Shown here piece by piece: positions 17,175 to 26,176 of a stretch of 64,000 nt of DNA (positions are counted from its first letter, which is position 1; every line of letters starts with the position of its first letter). The position numbers and the translations under genes were made by a program. The notes under the pieces are model-generated. The model did not search any database. It was not told the origin of the DNA and worked only from the letters and a program-made list of their open reading frames with translations. The stretch comes from Lysobacterales bacterium (GTDB lineage: Bacteria; Pseudomonadota; Gammaproteobacteria; Xanthomonadales; Wenzhouxiangellaceae): the NCBI GenBank assembly GCA_002722315.1, contig PBLG01000047.1, forward strand, positions 62,001 through 126,000. The letters are read 5' to 3'.

Positions 17175-18488
17175 TCAATCGGCAAGCAGGAGCGCCCTTT
17201 GCTGGCGCTGCAGCACGAACATGCGGCCCTGGTCGAGCAGTTCCAGGTTGCGCACCTCGAACGGTGCGCGCAGTCCGCTGGCCTTGAGCATATCGGCGTC
17301 GACCTGCAACTGGATGCTGCCGGCACGGCCTTCGATCACGGCCGCCGACTGCGCCATTGCCAGCGGCTTCAGCGAGCCGTCGGCGGCGGTGCCGAAGACC
17401 TGGCCGTTGAGCTGGAACCGCCCCGGGACCGCGGTCTCGACGCCCACTTCCAGCGTCAGGCCGTCATCCAGCGTGGCGACGGTCTGGCCGCTGAATTTCG
17501 CCAGCGGCGGCACGATGCTGACCGGCAGCTTGAGGTCGCGCCGGACCGTCAGCCCGTCCTGCACGGTTTCGAGGTAAACGTAGGCCTCGAACAGCCCGTC
17601 CTGGCCCGAAACGAAGCGATCCGCCGGAGCGGTCCGGGTCAGCGTGCCGTCGGCCTTGTCGATTTCAAGCGCCCAGGTCCTGTCGGCGTATGGATCGGCC
17701 AGCACGGCCTGCACCGAATCAACCCGGACCTTGCCGCGGTCGTTACCCAGCCCGAAACCGAATTCCAGCGTTTCACCGGCGACGAAGGTATCGCGCGGCA
17801 GGTCCAGTTCGGCCACCCAGTCGCTGTCGGGCTCGAACACGTGCACGACGAGCTTCTGGTCGGCCGGCAGGCGCGCGACCGCGAGATCGAGCTTGCCCGG
17901 CGGAATCGCCTTGTCGAGCTTGAACGCAATGGTCTGCGCCGGCACCGACATGCCGAGCCGCTGCAGCGAGGCGCCGTCGGTGACCTGCATCATCGACCGG
18001 GTGCTGTCGAAGCGCTTGCCGTCGACCGACAGCTGTACGCTGGCCGGATCGATGCCGATGTCGCCGCCGGCTTCCAGCGGCGAGACGCGGATCACCGCGC
18101 CGCGCGAGGTCAGCGGCAGCGAGACGCCGCTGGAAAGATCGGCGCCCGTGGCGTCCACCCAGTACTGGCGGCTCTCGACGCGCGCGATGGTCTGCCCGGC
18201 GTTGTCGGCGGTCACGCCTTCCAGCGCCCAGGCGAACTTGACCGGTGCGGTTTCGGCATGGCGGCTGTCCGGCACCACGGCCGGATCGACGCCCAGGCCT
18301 TGAGGGCCGAAGTCTCCGGCGCGTGCGTCCAGCCAGGTGCTGGAAAGCACGGCCGGGCCGTCGGCGGCGCGGATCTCGAGCCCGGACAGCGCCGGGTTAT
18401 CGGACTGGGCCAGCGTGGTGCCCGCGATCAGGCATGCAGTCAGGCATGCAACGGGCAGCGCGGCTTTGGAAAGAATCGTGTTTTTCAT
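17175..18488 (-). CDS. Secreted DUF4785-family protein
   Basis: 437 aa with a Sec signal (MKNTILSKAALPVACLTACL to TTLAQ). The mature protein is all-beta in character with repeated short hydrophobic strands. The second half (VRVDSVQAVLADPYADRTWA, LPVSIVPPLAKFSGQTVATL) has the look of Ig-like repeats and matches my recollection of the DUF4785 family, which is described from Legionella and xanthomonads without a known function. It starts 13 bp after the stop of a secreted hydrolase, so the two are co-expressed, and it may assist, bind or restrain that enzyme. The family name is from memory and the pairing role is inference. Confidence 0.75.
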   Translation of the reverse strand: MKNTILSKAALPVACLTACLIAGTTLAQSDNPALSGLEIRAADGPAVLSSTWLDARAGDFGPQGLGVDPAVVPDSRHAETAPVKFAWALEGVTADNAGQTIARVESRQYWVDATGADLSSGVSLPLTSRGAVIRVSPLEAGGDIGIDPASVQLSVDGKRFDSTRSMMQVTDGASLQRLGMSVPAQTIAFKLDKAIPPGKLDLAVARLPADQKLVVHVFEPDSDWVAELDLPRDTFVAGETLEFGFGLGNDRGKVRVDSVQAVLADPYADRTWALEIDKADGTLTRTAPADRFVSGQDGLFEAYVYLETVQDGLTVRRDLKLPVSIVPPLAKFSGQTVATLDDGLTLEVGVETAVPGRFQLNGQVFGTAADGSLKPLAMAQSAAVIEGRAGSIQLQVDADMLKASGLRAPFEVRNLELLDQGRMFVLQRQQRALLLAD

Positions 18489-18501
18489 GATGGCTCCCGA
18501 A

Positions 18502-19362
18502 TTACAGGTCGTTGCGCAGAATGACGTCCAGGCCGTGGCAATCGCGCCGGCTCTGGGCGTGCGACAGGCGGTCGCTGGAAATCTGGTAGTCGTAGAACCA
18601 GAGGTTCCCGGCGCCGTTCTGGCTGCTGCAATCGAGGAAGCCGTCGGAACAGCTGTTCAGCCAGTTCTGGGTGATCTCCAGCCCGACCTGGTTGAAGTAG
18701 CCGCCGCAGTAGGCCGCGCCGTCCCAGATCGCCGACTTGACGTCGGTGCCGACCACGTTCCAGAAGCCCTTGGGCAGCGACGGGCGACCCGGCGTGCCGA
18801 GCAGCCAGCTGCCGTTGTAGTAGCTCATCCAGCTCGGCTGCTGCATCCGCACCGCGTCGTTCTGGTAGCCGAGCAGCCAGCCCAGCGCGGCCTCGAATAT
18901 GTTGCCCTGCATGACCGCTTCGGCCAGCGGCGTGCCGGTGCTCGAAGGCGCCAGCGCGTTGACCCAGCGCAGGCGCTGGATGATGGTCGGATAACGGCTG
19001 TCCCAGGTCGGGTTGGACATGATCCAGCGCATCACGTTGCCGCCGTTGGAATGCGTCAGCACGACCAGGTCGGTGATGTTCCGGCTGGTGACGAAATTGT
19101 GCAGCTGGCCGGCCAGGCACCCGGCGGCGGCCGAATCCCACATGTACTTGGTGAAGTCGCAGTTGACCACGACATAATTGGCCTGGTTGGAAAGGCCCTG
19201 GCGTACCGAATTCACCATGTCGGTGGTCCAGTAATCGTTCAGGGCGTCGGTTTGCTTGCCGGTACCGTGGACGAAGGCCACACCGGTATTTGCACTGACG
19301 CTGCTACCCCAAAGCAGAGCGACGAATGCGCTTGCAATGACAATTGCAAATGACTTGCGCAT
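18502..19362 (-). CDS. Secreted lipase-like alpha/beta-hydrolase
   Basis: 286 aa from the ATG at 19362, which has GGGAG eight bases upstream; an ATG at 19377 lies before that site and is not favoured. The signal peptide is MRKSFAIVIASAFVALLWGS with cleavage near VSA. The mature part opens with GVAFVHGTGKQ (oxyanion loop) and has a nucleophile elbow LTHSNGGNV with Ser105. Six cysteines in the last 130 residues suggest disulfides. Catalytic acid and histidine candidates lie in the C-terminal half but cannot be fixed by eye. The protein is probably an extracellular or periplasmic esterase/lipase. It is followed at 13 bp by the DUF4785 partner. Confidence 0.78.
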   Translation of the reverse strand: MRKSFAIVIASAFVALLWGSSVSANTGVAFVHGTGKQTDALNDYWTTDMVNSVRQGLSNQANYVVVNCDFTKYMWDSAAAGCLAGQLHNFVTSRNITDLVVLTHSNGGNVMRWIMSNPTWDSRYPTIIQRLRWVNALAPSSTGTPLAEAVMQGNIFEAALGWLLGYQNDAVRMQQPSWMSYYNGSWLLGTPGRPSLPKGFWNVVGTDVKSAIWDGAAYCGGYFNQVGLEITQNWLNSCSDGFLDCSSQNGAGNLWFYDYQISSDRLSHAQSRRDCHGLDVILRNDL

Positions 19363-19538
19363 GCTTTTTTCTCCCATTGTTTTTGTTGGTGCCGCCCGCC
19401 TGGCCGGTGTTTCCCTGACATGGCCCTGGCGAACGGACCGCCCGAGTATAGGGCGGGCACCGGTCTGGAATCAAATCGGCACTTTCGGCACGAGAACTTG
19501 CGGCACTGCTCAACCCCGCAGACCTGGGGCTTCGGTCG

Positions 19539-20693
19539 TCAGGCAGCGCTGTTGCGTCCGACCTCGCCCAGGATCGCCTCGGCCGCGTTGGTGGCGGCGC
19601 CGCGGGCCAGTCGGCGATGGATGTCCAGCGCGCTTTCCCGGTAATGCGCGCATCGCTGCGGATCGTCCAGCCAGGCCCGGGCGTCGGCGACCAGCCGGTC
19701 GGCGGTGGCCTGGTGCTGGATGCGCTCCGGCACCAGTTCGCCACCGGCAAGCACGTTGGGCAGGGAGATCCAGCGCGACTTGACCAGCCTCAGTGCGCGG
19801 GCAAGCTGGTAGGTGGAGCCGGCCAGCCGGTAGAACACCACCAGCGGCGTCTTGGCCAGCAAGGCTTCCAGCGTGACCGTGCCCGAAGCGGCCAGCGCCA
19901 GGTCGGCGGCGGTCAGCCCGGCTCGTGTCTGTCCCGACACCACGCGCATGCCGGACTCGGCCGGGTCTCGGCCGGCCGCTTGCGCAAAAAGCGCCCTGTG
20001 TCGTTCCTCGGCCAGCAGCAGAAGCGTCTGCACACCCTGCTCGGCATCCAGGCGCTCGGCCGCATCGGCGACCAGGGCGGCATGGCGCTGTATTTCGCCC
20101 GGCCGACTGCCCGGCAGCATGGCAATCACCGGCCGGTCGCGCTCCAGACCGAGTCGATCGCGGGCGGCGCCGCGATCCGGCGCCAGCGGCAGCGCGTCGG
20201 CCAGCGGATGACCGATGAACTGCGCGTTCAGGCCGGCGCGACGGAAGATCTCCGGCTCGAAGGGGAACAGGGTCAGCAGCAGGTCCAGCGACCGGGCGAT
20301 GCGGGCCACGCGATAGGCCCGCCAGGCCCAGACCGAAGGCGCGACGACCTGGACGGCGCGGACGCCGCGCTTCTTCAGGGCGCGTGCCAGTCCGATATTG
20401 AAATCGGGCGCGTCGAATCCGACGAAGACGCCTGCTCGACGCTCGACGAACGACCGCACCAGCGCGCGCCGGAAGCGAAACAGCCGCGGGACGTGCCTGA
20501 GCACCTCGAACAGGCCCATCACGTCGAGTTCGTCCAGGCTCGCGATCCGCTCGACGCCGACCGACTCCATCCCGGGACCCGTGACGCCGAACAGGTCACT
20601 GTCCGGCGCCAGGCGAAGAATTTCGGCCGCCACCGCGGCACCCAGATCGTCTCCGGAGCGCTCGCCGGCCGCAACGGCCAGCCGGGGCGTCAT
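19539..20693 (-). CDS. lpxB: Lipid-A-disaccharide synthase
   Basis: 384 aa, normal length. Family landmarks are AAGERSGDDLGAAVAAEIL at the N-terminus, the GPGMESVGVERI and LDELDVMGLFEVLRH segments, DAPDFNIGLARALKKRGVR, APSVWAWRAYRV, and LPGSRPGEIQRHAAL. It joins UDP-2,3-diacylglucosamine to lipid X at the inner membrane, giving the lipid A disaccharide. Its start overlaps the lpxA stop by 4 bp. It is the last gene of the envelope cluster; the rnhB and dnaE genes that often follow are replaced here by the secreted hydrolase pair. Confidence 0.96.
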   Translation of the reverse strand: MTPRLAVAAGERSGDDLGAAVAAEILRLAPDSDLFGVTGPGMESVGVERIASLDELDVMGLFEVLRHVPRLFRFRRALVRSFVERRAGVFVGFDAPDFNIGLARALKKRGVRAVQVVAPSVWAWRAYRVARIARSLDLLLTLFPFEPEIFRRAGLNAQFIGHPLADALPLAPDRGAARDRLGLERDRPVIAMLPGSRPGEIQRHAALVADAAERLDAEQGVQTLLLLAEERHRALFAQAAGRDPAESGMRVVSGQTRAGLTAADLALAASGTVTLEALLAKTPLVVFYRLAGSTYQLARALRLVKSRWISLPNVLAGGELVPERIQHQATADRLVADARAWLDDPQRCAHYRESALDIHRRLARGAATNAAEAILGEVGRNSAA

Positions 20694-21490
20694 CTCAACA
20701 GGCCGCGCTGACCGGCTTCGATGCTGGCGACGAACGCCTCGAGTTCCGGCTGCTCGCCCATCATCTCGCGCAGCCGGGTCAGCGCCTCTTCGCGCGCCAG
20801 GCCTCGGACATAGACCAGCTTGTAGGCTTCGCGGATATTGCGGATCTGGTTGGCGTCGAATCCGCGCCGCTTGAGGCCTTCGCTGTTGATCCCGCGAGGG
20901 CGCGGCGGGCGACCGGAAATCATCACGTAGGCCGGCACGTCCTGGCCGACCCCGCCGTACATCCCCAGAAACGCGTGGTCCCCGATATGGCAGAACTGGT
21001 GCGCGCCGGAGAAGCCCGCGAACGTGACATGGTCGCCGACCGTCACGTGCCCGGCCAGGGTGGAGCCGTTTGCGAACACGCAGTTCGACCCGACCTGGCA
21101 GTCGTGGGCGATGTGGACATAGGCCATCAGCCAGTTGGAGTCACCCAGCCGGGTGATGCCGCCGCCGTCGAGCGTGCCCCGGTTGATCGTGACGAATTCG
21201 CGAATCGTGTTGTCGCGCCCGATCTCGAGTTCGCTGTCCTCGCCGGCGAATTTCTTGTCCTGCGGCTCCTCGCCGATGGAGGCGAACTGGAAGATCCGGG
21301 TGCCGGCGCCAATGCGCGTGCGACCGGTGATCACCGCGTGCGGCCCGACCCGGCAGCCCGCGCCGAGTTCGACCTGGTCGCCGATGATGGCGTACGCGCC
21401 GATTTCCACGTCGTCGGCGATCCTCGCGCCCGCCCCGACGAGCGCGCTGGGATGGATCCTGGCCGCCTCGTTCACTGTCCCCTCAGGCAT
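20690..21490 (-). CDS. lpxA: UDP-N-acetylglucosamine acyltransferase
   Basis: 266 aa left-handed beta-helix protein with hexapeptide repeats from residue ~14 on. IHPSALVGAGARIADDVEIG opens the helix, DSNWLMAYVHIAHDCQVG contains the catalytic His, and HQFCHIGDHAFLG and NSEGLKRRGF mark LpxA rather than LpxD. It adds the first hydroxyacyl chain to UDP-GlcNAc in lipid A synthesis. The ATG at 21490 overlaps the fabZ stop by 8 bp; a GTG at 21475 just after GAGGGG is a realistic alternative that would match the usual family length equally well. Confidence 0.95.
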   Translation of the reverse strand: MPEGTVNEAARIHPSALVGAGARIADDVEIGAYAIIGDQVELGAGCRVGPHAVITGRTRIGAGTRIFQFASIGEEPQDKKFAGEDSELEIGRDNTIREFVTINRGTLDGGGITRLGDSNWLMAYVHIAHDCQVGSNCVFANGSTLAGHVTVGDHVTFAGFSGAHQFCHIGDHAFLGMYGGVGQDVPAYVMISGRPPRPRGINSEGLKRRGFDANQIRNIREAYKLVYVRGLAREEALTRLREMMGEQPELEAFVASIEAGQRGLLR

Positions 21491-21944
21491 CGGGTCTCGC
21501 CGCGCACAGCATTTCGCAGCTCGCGACGCGCTTGTCGTCGACCCGGGTTTCGGCTTCGTACAGCCCCATGCCGCGCACCATGCGCTTCTGGCGCACGTGG
21601 AAGTGAAGCTGATCGCCCGGCACCACGGTGCGGTTGAAGCGGGCCTTGTCGATCTTGACCAGGTAGAAAAGCTGCTCCTTTCCGCCGGTCTGCTCACGCG
21701 CCAGGTGCGCCAGGCATCCAGCCGCCTGGGCCATCGCCTCCAGGATGAGCACGCCCGGCATCACCGGGTGGCCGGGGAAATGTCCCTGGAAGAAATGCTC
21801 GTTGATGGTCACGTTCTTGATCGCGTGAATCTCGGCCGGGTCTTCCATCGACCAGTCGAGCACCCGGTCGACCAGCAGGAACGGGTAGCGGTGTGGCAGA
21901 AGGCGGAAGATGTGCTCGATGTCGACCTGGGTCGAATCACTCAT
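21483..21944 (-). CDS. fabZ: 3-hydroxyacyl-ACP dehydratase FabZ
   Basis: 153 aa. The hot-dog fold signature [15 protein letters not shown] and the active-site segment [20 protein letters not shown] (with the catalytic His and Glu) are intact. It dehydrates 3-hydroxyacyl-ACP in fatty acid synthesis, competing with LpxA for the same precursor. The start at 21944 has GGAG nine bases upstream; an upstream TTG would add only five residues. It lies 24 bp after lpxD. Confidence 0.96.
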   Translation of the reverse strand: MSDSTQVDIEHIFRLLPHRYPFLLVDRVLDWSMEDPAEIHAIKNVTINEHFFQGHFPGHPVMPGVLILEAMAQAAGCLAHLAREQTGGKEQLFYLVKIDKARFNRTVVPGDQLHFHVRQKRMVRGMGLYEAETRVDDKRVASCEMLCAARPDA

Positions 21945-21968
21945 TCTTGGTTGCTCCAACTTTGGTTT

Positions 21969-22997
21969 CTAGTTCTTGCCGACGCCCGGCCGGAAAAGCC
22001 GATCGAGCTGGCCGAGCCTGACCAGTATCCGCTGCCAGGCACGCAACGGTCTCGCCGGGATGCCGGAACCATACTGTCCGGGCTCGGAGATCGAATCCAG
22101 TACCGTGCTCATGGCGGTAATCACGACATGATCGCAAATTTCGAGGTGCCCGCCAATGCCGGACGCGCCTGCAATCATGCAGTAGCTGCCGATCCGCGTG
22201 GACCCCGCGATGCCCACGCATCCAGCCACGGCGGTGTGATCGCCGATGATCACGTTGTGCGCGACCTGGACCTGGTTGTCCAGCCGAACGTCGCAACCGA
22301 GCACGGTATCCTCGAGCGCGCCGCGGTCTATGGTGGTGTTGGCGCCGATTTCGCAGTCGTCGCCGATTCGCACCGCGCCGATCTGCGGCACGTTCATCCA
22401 CTGGCCCCGGTGCATCGCCAGGCCGAACCCGTCGCCGCCGATCACCGCGCCGGGATGCACGAGCACCCGCTGCCCCAACCTGCACTCAGCGCCAATGAAC
22501 ACGTTGCCGACCAGGCGCGTATCGGCCCCGATCGCGGCATTCTCGCCGACGATGCAGCCGGGGCCGATCATGGCGCCCGCGCCCAGCCGCGCACCGGCGG
22601 CCACGTGCGCGAGCGCACCGATCTCGGCGCCCGGGTCGATCTCGGCCGAGTCGTCGACCTGCGCACTGGCATGGATGCCGGGGCGCGCGGTCGGCGCCGG
22701 GTGGAGTTTCTGCAGCACCCGGGCCCACGCGGCATAGGGCGACTCGGAGACCAGCGCGGCGCATGGACAGTCGTCGGCGGCAGAGGCCGAGAGCACCACG
22801 GCGGACGCGCGGGTCGAGATCAAAAGGGAACGATAGGCCGGATTGGCCAGGAAGCTGATCTGTCCGGGCGTCGCCGCGGCCAGCGTTGCGCCGGCATCGA
22901 CCCGGACTTCGGGATCACCGCGCAGTTCGAGGTCGAGCGCGGCGGCGAGATCGCCCAGGCTGACCGGGCCGATGGCCGAAGTCGTCGGTCGATTCAT
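21969..22997 (-). CDS. lpxD: UDP-3-O-acylglucosamine N-acyltransferase
   Basis: 342 aa. An N-terminal uridine-binding domain (SLGDLAAALDLELRGDPEVR, GQISFLANPAYRSLL) is followed by the hexapeptide-repeat helix. GGDGFGLAMHRGQWMNVPQI contains the catalytic His region, and NTTIDRGALEDTVLG and DNQVQVAHNVIIG are typical for LpxD. It performs the third step of lipid A synthesis. Its ATG overlaps the skp stop by 4 bp. Confidence 0.96.
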   Translation of the reverse strand: MNRPTTSAIGPVSLGDLAAALDLELRGDPEVRVDAGATLAAATPGQISFLANPAYRSLLISTRASAVVLSASAADDCPCAALVSESPYAAWARVLQKLHPAPTARPGIHASAQVDDSAEIDPGAEIGALAHVAAGARLGAGAMIGPGCIVGENAAIGADTRLVGNVFIGAECRLGQRVLVHPGAVIGGDGFGLAMHRGQWMNVPQIGAVRIGDDCEIGANTTIDRGALEDTVLGCDVRLDNQVQVAHNVIIGDHTAVAGCVGIAGSTRIGSYCMIAGASGIGGHLEICDHVVITAMSTVLDSISEPGQYGSGIPARPLRAWQRILVRLGQLDRLFRPGVGKN

Positions 22998-23521
22998 TGT
23001 CCGGAGCGCTGGCCCCGGCGTTCATAGTCCATTTCGAGAAACGACAGCACCTTGTCGGTGATGTTGATGGTCTCGGAGGCATAAGCGACCGGGCTCGACA
23101 GGACCAGGTCGTAGCCTTCGCGACGCGCCACGGTCTGCACCGCGATCTCGATTTCCTCGCCCAGCTCCTTGATCTGCTGGTTTCGCCGGAAATTGAGCTC
23201 CTCGGCAAGATCCTCGCGACGCCTCTCGATGGAACGGTCGAGGTTGCGGATTTCGCGCTGACGGGCGGCCACCTGCTCGGCCGTCAGACCCGACGAATTG
23301 GCCAGTTCCTGCTCCATGCTCAACAGGCGCGACTCGTCGTCCAGAAGCTCGTCGTTGATGGGCCGGAACTCGATATCGAGCTCGGCGCGACCCGCGATCA
23401 CCTGCGGGGCGTTGTCCAGCAGGCGCTTCATGTCGACATAACCGATGCGGATGTCCTGGGCGAGGGCCGCCCCGGCCAGCAACATCGTCAGCATGAAAAT
23501 CGAAACTCGCACGTCGGCCAT
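22994..23521 (-). CDS. skp: Periplasmic outer-membrane-protein chaperone Skp/OmpH
   Basis: 175 aa with a short signal peptide (MADVRVSIFMLTMLLAGAAL, cleavage near ALA). The mature start DIRIGYVDMKRLLDNAPQV is characteristic of the OmpH family and is followed by a long charged helical arm (SIERRREDLAEELNFRRNQQ). The protein forms a trimeric jellyfish-like holdase for unfolded outer-membrane proteins. It lies downstream of bamA, separated by a 184-bp gap with an inverted-repeat element, and leads directly into lpxD. Confidence 0.93.
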   Translation of the reverse strand: MADVRVSIFMLTMLLAGAALAQDIRIGYVDMKRLLDNAPQVIAGRAELDIEFRPINDELLDDESRLLSMEQELANSSGLTAEQVAARQREIRNLDRSIERRREDLAEELNFRRNQQIKELGEEIEIAVQTVARREGYDLVLSSPVAYASETINITDKVLSFLEMDYERRGQRSGQ

Positions 23522-23591
23522 CCGGACTCAGACACAACTACCTGACTATACAGTATAGGCCTTCGACGCCCAAATCCGCCAGTCCCGGTGC

Positions 23592-23682
23592 TTAAGGAAC
23601 CTCTGAATAACTCTGCGCGGAGCGCGTTTCAGTCGGAAAAGGCGCCGTCGCGCCCGTGCAGAGTTGTTCAGAGGTTCCTTAA
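23592..23682. repeat. 91-bp inverted-repeat element between bamA and skp
   Basis: Arms 23592-23616 and 23658-23682 match over 24 of 25 positions (beginning TTAAGGAACCTCTGAA) around a 41-nt GC-rich centre. The AT-richer arms differ in composition from the flanks. No open frame or terminator T-run is present. It looks like a miniature insertion (MITE-type) or a folded spacer within the envelope operon. Confidence 0.8.
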
Positions 23683-23705
23683 CGATCAGTTCTGGATGGT
23701 GAGTT

Positions 23706-26129
23706 CTAGAACTGCGTGCCGAACGAGAACTGCAGGAACTGGGTCTCGTCGCCCTCGCGATCCTTCAGCGGCGTCGATATGTTGAGGATGATCGGGCCGA
23801 CGGGTGCTTCCCAGCTCAGCGACAGGCCGGTGGAAGCGCGTACCAGGTCCTGGTCGAAGCCGTCGATGTCGGTGAACACGTTGCCGGCGTCGACGAACCA
23901 GGCCATGCGGGTGCCGCTGACTTCCACGAACGGCAGCGGGAAAGCGATCTCGATGCCGCCGGTCGCCTTGAAATCGCCGCCCACCGATCGGCAGAACTGG
24001 TCCTTGGGCCCCAGCGTGTTGTCCTCGAATCCGCGCACGTCGGAAACGCCGCCGGCGAAGAAATGCTCCCAGAAAGGCAAGCCGGAATCGGCGGTCACGA
24101 TCTCGTCGATCTGGCACTGCCCGGACAGTCGTTCCGGCTCGGGCGGGTCGGTGTCGACAAAATCGTTGCCGTCGTAGGTCTCGCCGTAGGACAGGTCGGC
24201 GCGCAGAACGAAGGCGAAGTCGCCGCCCAGCGGGAAGAACTTGCGGCCCCGGTAGGAGGCCGTGAAGTACTCGCGCGTGCTGCCCGGCAGCGCCACGTTC
24301 AGGCTCAGCCGGTTGAGCGAGCCGCGCGTCGGCGTCAGGAAGTGGTTTCGCGTGTCGCGCCCCCAGCTGCCGTTGACGAAGGCGGTTTCGATGTTCCGCT
24401 CGCTGGAGCTGAGGAATCCGTCGCCGTTGGTGTCCAGCGTGATGGCCAGGGGCCGGGTAATCGCAAACTGGAAGTCGATCGGGCTGTTCGGGTCGTCCGG
24501 GTCCTCCGGAACGGCAACCAGCTGTCCGATGCTGATGTCCTGGCTGCGCACGCTGGCGCCGACCTGGACGAAATCGATCTCGGAGATCGGGAAGCCCAGA
24601 TTCGCGCCGAGCGCCACCTGGCTGCTGGAGAACGCCGAGATGTTGGCGCGCCCCTGGTTGATTTCCGAGTAGCTGGCAAACCAGCCCAGCGAAACGCCGT
24701 CATCGGTGAAATACGGGTTGGTGTAGCTCAGGTTCAGGCTGCTCGTGATCGAGCTTCGGCTGATGCCCAGTCCGATCGTGCGGCCGGAGCCCAGGAAGTT
24801 CTCCTGGCGCACCGAGATGGAGGCGATCAGCCCCTGCAGTTGTGAGAAGCCCAGGCCGACCTGGAAGCTGCCGGTGGCGCGCTCCTCGACGCTGACGATG
24901 ACGTCGATCTGGTCTTCGCTGCCCTCGACCGCGGGCGTCTCGATATTGACGTTTTCGAAGTAGCCGATGCGCTGCAGCCGCAGTCTCGAACGGTCGATCG
25001 CCGCCTGCGAGAACCAGGCGCCCTCGAACTGGCGCATTTCGCGCCTGAGCACTTCGTCCTTGCTCATCGTATTGCCGCGGAATTCGACGCGGCGCACGTA
25101 GACACGCTTGCCCGGCTCGACGAAGAACGTGATTTCGACCGTCTTGTCGTCGCGGTCGATGCGCGGGACCGGGTTGACGTTGGCGAAAGCGTAGCCGAAG
25201 TTGGCCAGTACCGCCGTGATCGCCTCGACCGTCGCCTCGACCTCCTTGCGCGAGAAGACCTGCCCGGGATCGACCCGCACGAACTTCCTGAGCGTTTCCT
25301 CCGAGAGCACCAGGTCGCCGGTCAGCTGGACGTCGTCGACGGTGAACACCTCGCCCTCGCGGACGTTGGCGGTAATGTAGATATTCTGCTTGTCGGGGCT
25401 GATCGAGACCTGGGTGGATTCGATGGCGAAGTCCATGTAGCCGCGATCCAGGTAGTAGGCCCGAAGCCGCTCGAGATCGCCGGACAGCTTCTCGCGCGTG
25501 TATGCGGTGCGGCCCTTCCAGAACATCAGGCCCGCTTTCTCGTCGGATTCGAACTCGTCGCGAAGCTCCTTCTCCTTGAAAGTTTCGTTGCCGACGATGT
25601 TGATATGGCGAATCTTGGCCTGGTCGCCTTCCTCGATCTGGATCACGATGCTGACCCGGTTCCGGTCCAGCTCGGTCACCTGCGGATCGACTTCGACCGC
25701 GTAATGGCCCTGGTTGAAGTACTCGCGAACCAGCTCCTGCTGGATGCGGTCGATCGCCAGTTCGTCGAACACCTCGCCCTCGGCGATACCGATCTCGGAA
25801 AGCGCGGGCAGCAGCGACTCGGTGGGAATCTTGTCGTTGCCTTCAAGCTGCACCGACGAAATGGCCGGCCGCTCGACGACCTTGATGACCAGGATGTCGC
25901 CCTCTCGCCCGATCTCGACCTGCTCGAAGAAACCGCTGCGATAGAGGTCGCGGATGCTCGAACGGGCCAGCGCCGGGGTCAGCCGCTGACCGACCTCGAC
26001 CGGAAGAAAGCTGAACACCGTGCCTTCCGAAATGCGCTGCAGGCCGTCCACGCGGATTTCATCGACCGTGAATGTCTGCGCCGAAGCGCTGAGGCTGAAC
26101 AGGGCCAGCAGTAAAGGCAAAAATCTCAT
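23706..26129 (-). CDS. bamA: Outer membrane protein assembly factor BamA
   Basis: 807 aa. A signal peptide (MRFLPLLLALFSLSASA) is followed by five POTRA domains from residue ~20 to ~420 and a 16-strand Omp85 barrel. The barrel start LGFSQLQGLIASISVRQENF, the conserved FFAGGVSDVRGFEDNTLGP (equivalent to the VRGF/Y lock region) and the C-terminal FLQFSFGTQF with terminal Phe are all visible. It inserts beta-barrel proteins into the outer membrane. It lies 47 bp downstream of rseP, in the conserved rseP-bamA-skp-lpxD order. Confidence 0.97.
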   Translation of the reverse strand: MRFLPLLLALFSLSASAQTFTVDEIRVDGLQRISEGTVFSFLPVEVGQRLTPALARSSIRDLYRSGFFEQVEIGREGDILVIKVVERPAISSVQLEGNDKIPTESLLPALSEIGIAEGEVFDELAIDRIQQELVREYFNQGHYAVEVDPQVTELDRNRVSIVIQIEEGDQAKIRHINIVGNETFKEKELRDEFESDEKAGLMFWKGRTAYTREKLSGDLERLRAYYLDRGYMDFAIESTQVSISPDKQNIYITANVREGEVFTVDDVQLTGDLVLSEETLRKFVRVDPGQVFSRKEVEATVEAITAVLANFGYAFANVNPVPRIDRDDKTVEITFFVEPGKRVYVRRVEFRGNTMSKDEVLRREMRQFEGAWFSQAAIDRSRLRLQRIGYFENVNIETPAVEGSEDQIDVIVSVEERATGSFQVGLGFSQLQGLIASISVRQENFLGSGRTIGLGISRSSITSSLNLSYTNPYFTDDGVSLGWFASYSEINQGRANISAFSSSQVALGANLGFPISEIDFVQVGASVRSQDISIGQLVAVPEDPDDPNSPIDFQFAITRPLAITLDTNGDGFLSSSERNIETAFVNGSWGRDTRNHFLTPTRGSLNRLSLNVALPGSTREYFTASYRGRKFFPLGGDFAFVLRADLSYGETYDGNDFVDTDPPEPERLSGQCQIDEIVTADSGLPFWEHFFAGGVSDVRGFEDNTLGPKDQFCRSVGGDFKATGGIEIAFPLPFVEVSGTRMAWFVDAGNVFTDIDGFDQDLVRASTGLSLSWEAPVGPIILNISTPLKDREGDETQFLQFSFGTQF

Positions 26130-26176
26130 CGAAACCCTTTCGTCGTCTGAATCATGATGCGTGGTCGGCGCGCAGT

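Noticed and set aside
21135-23027. Long plus-strand open frame opposite lpxA-fabZ-lpxD
   Set aside because: Shadow of hexapeptide-repeat genes; no ribosome site or motif, and the minus-strand genes are certain.
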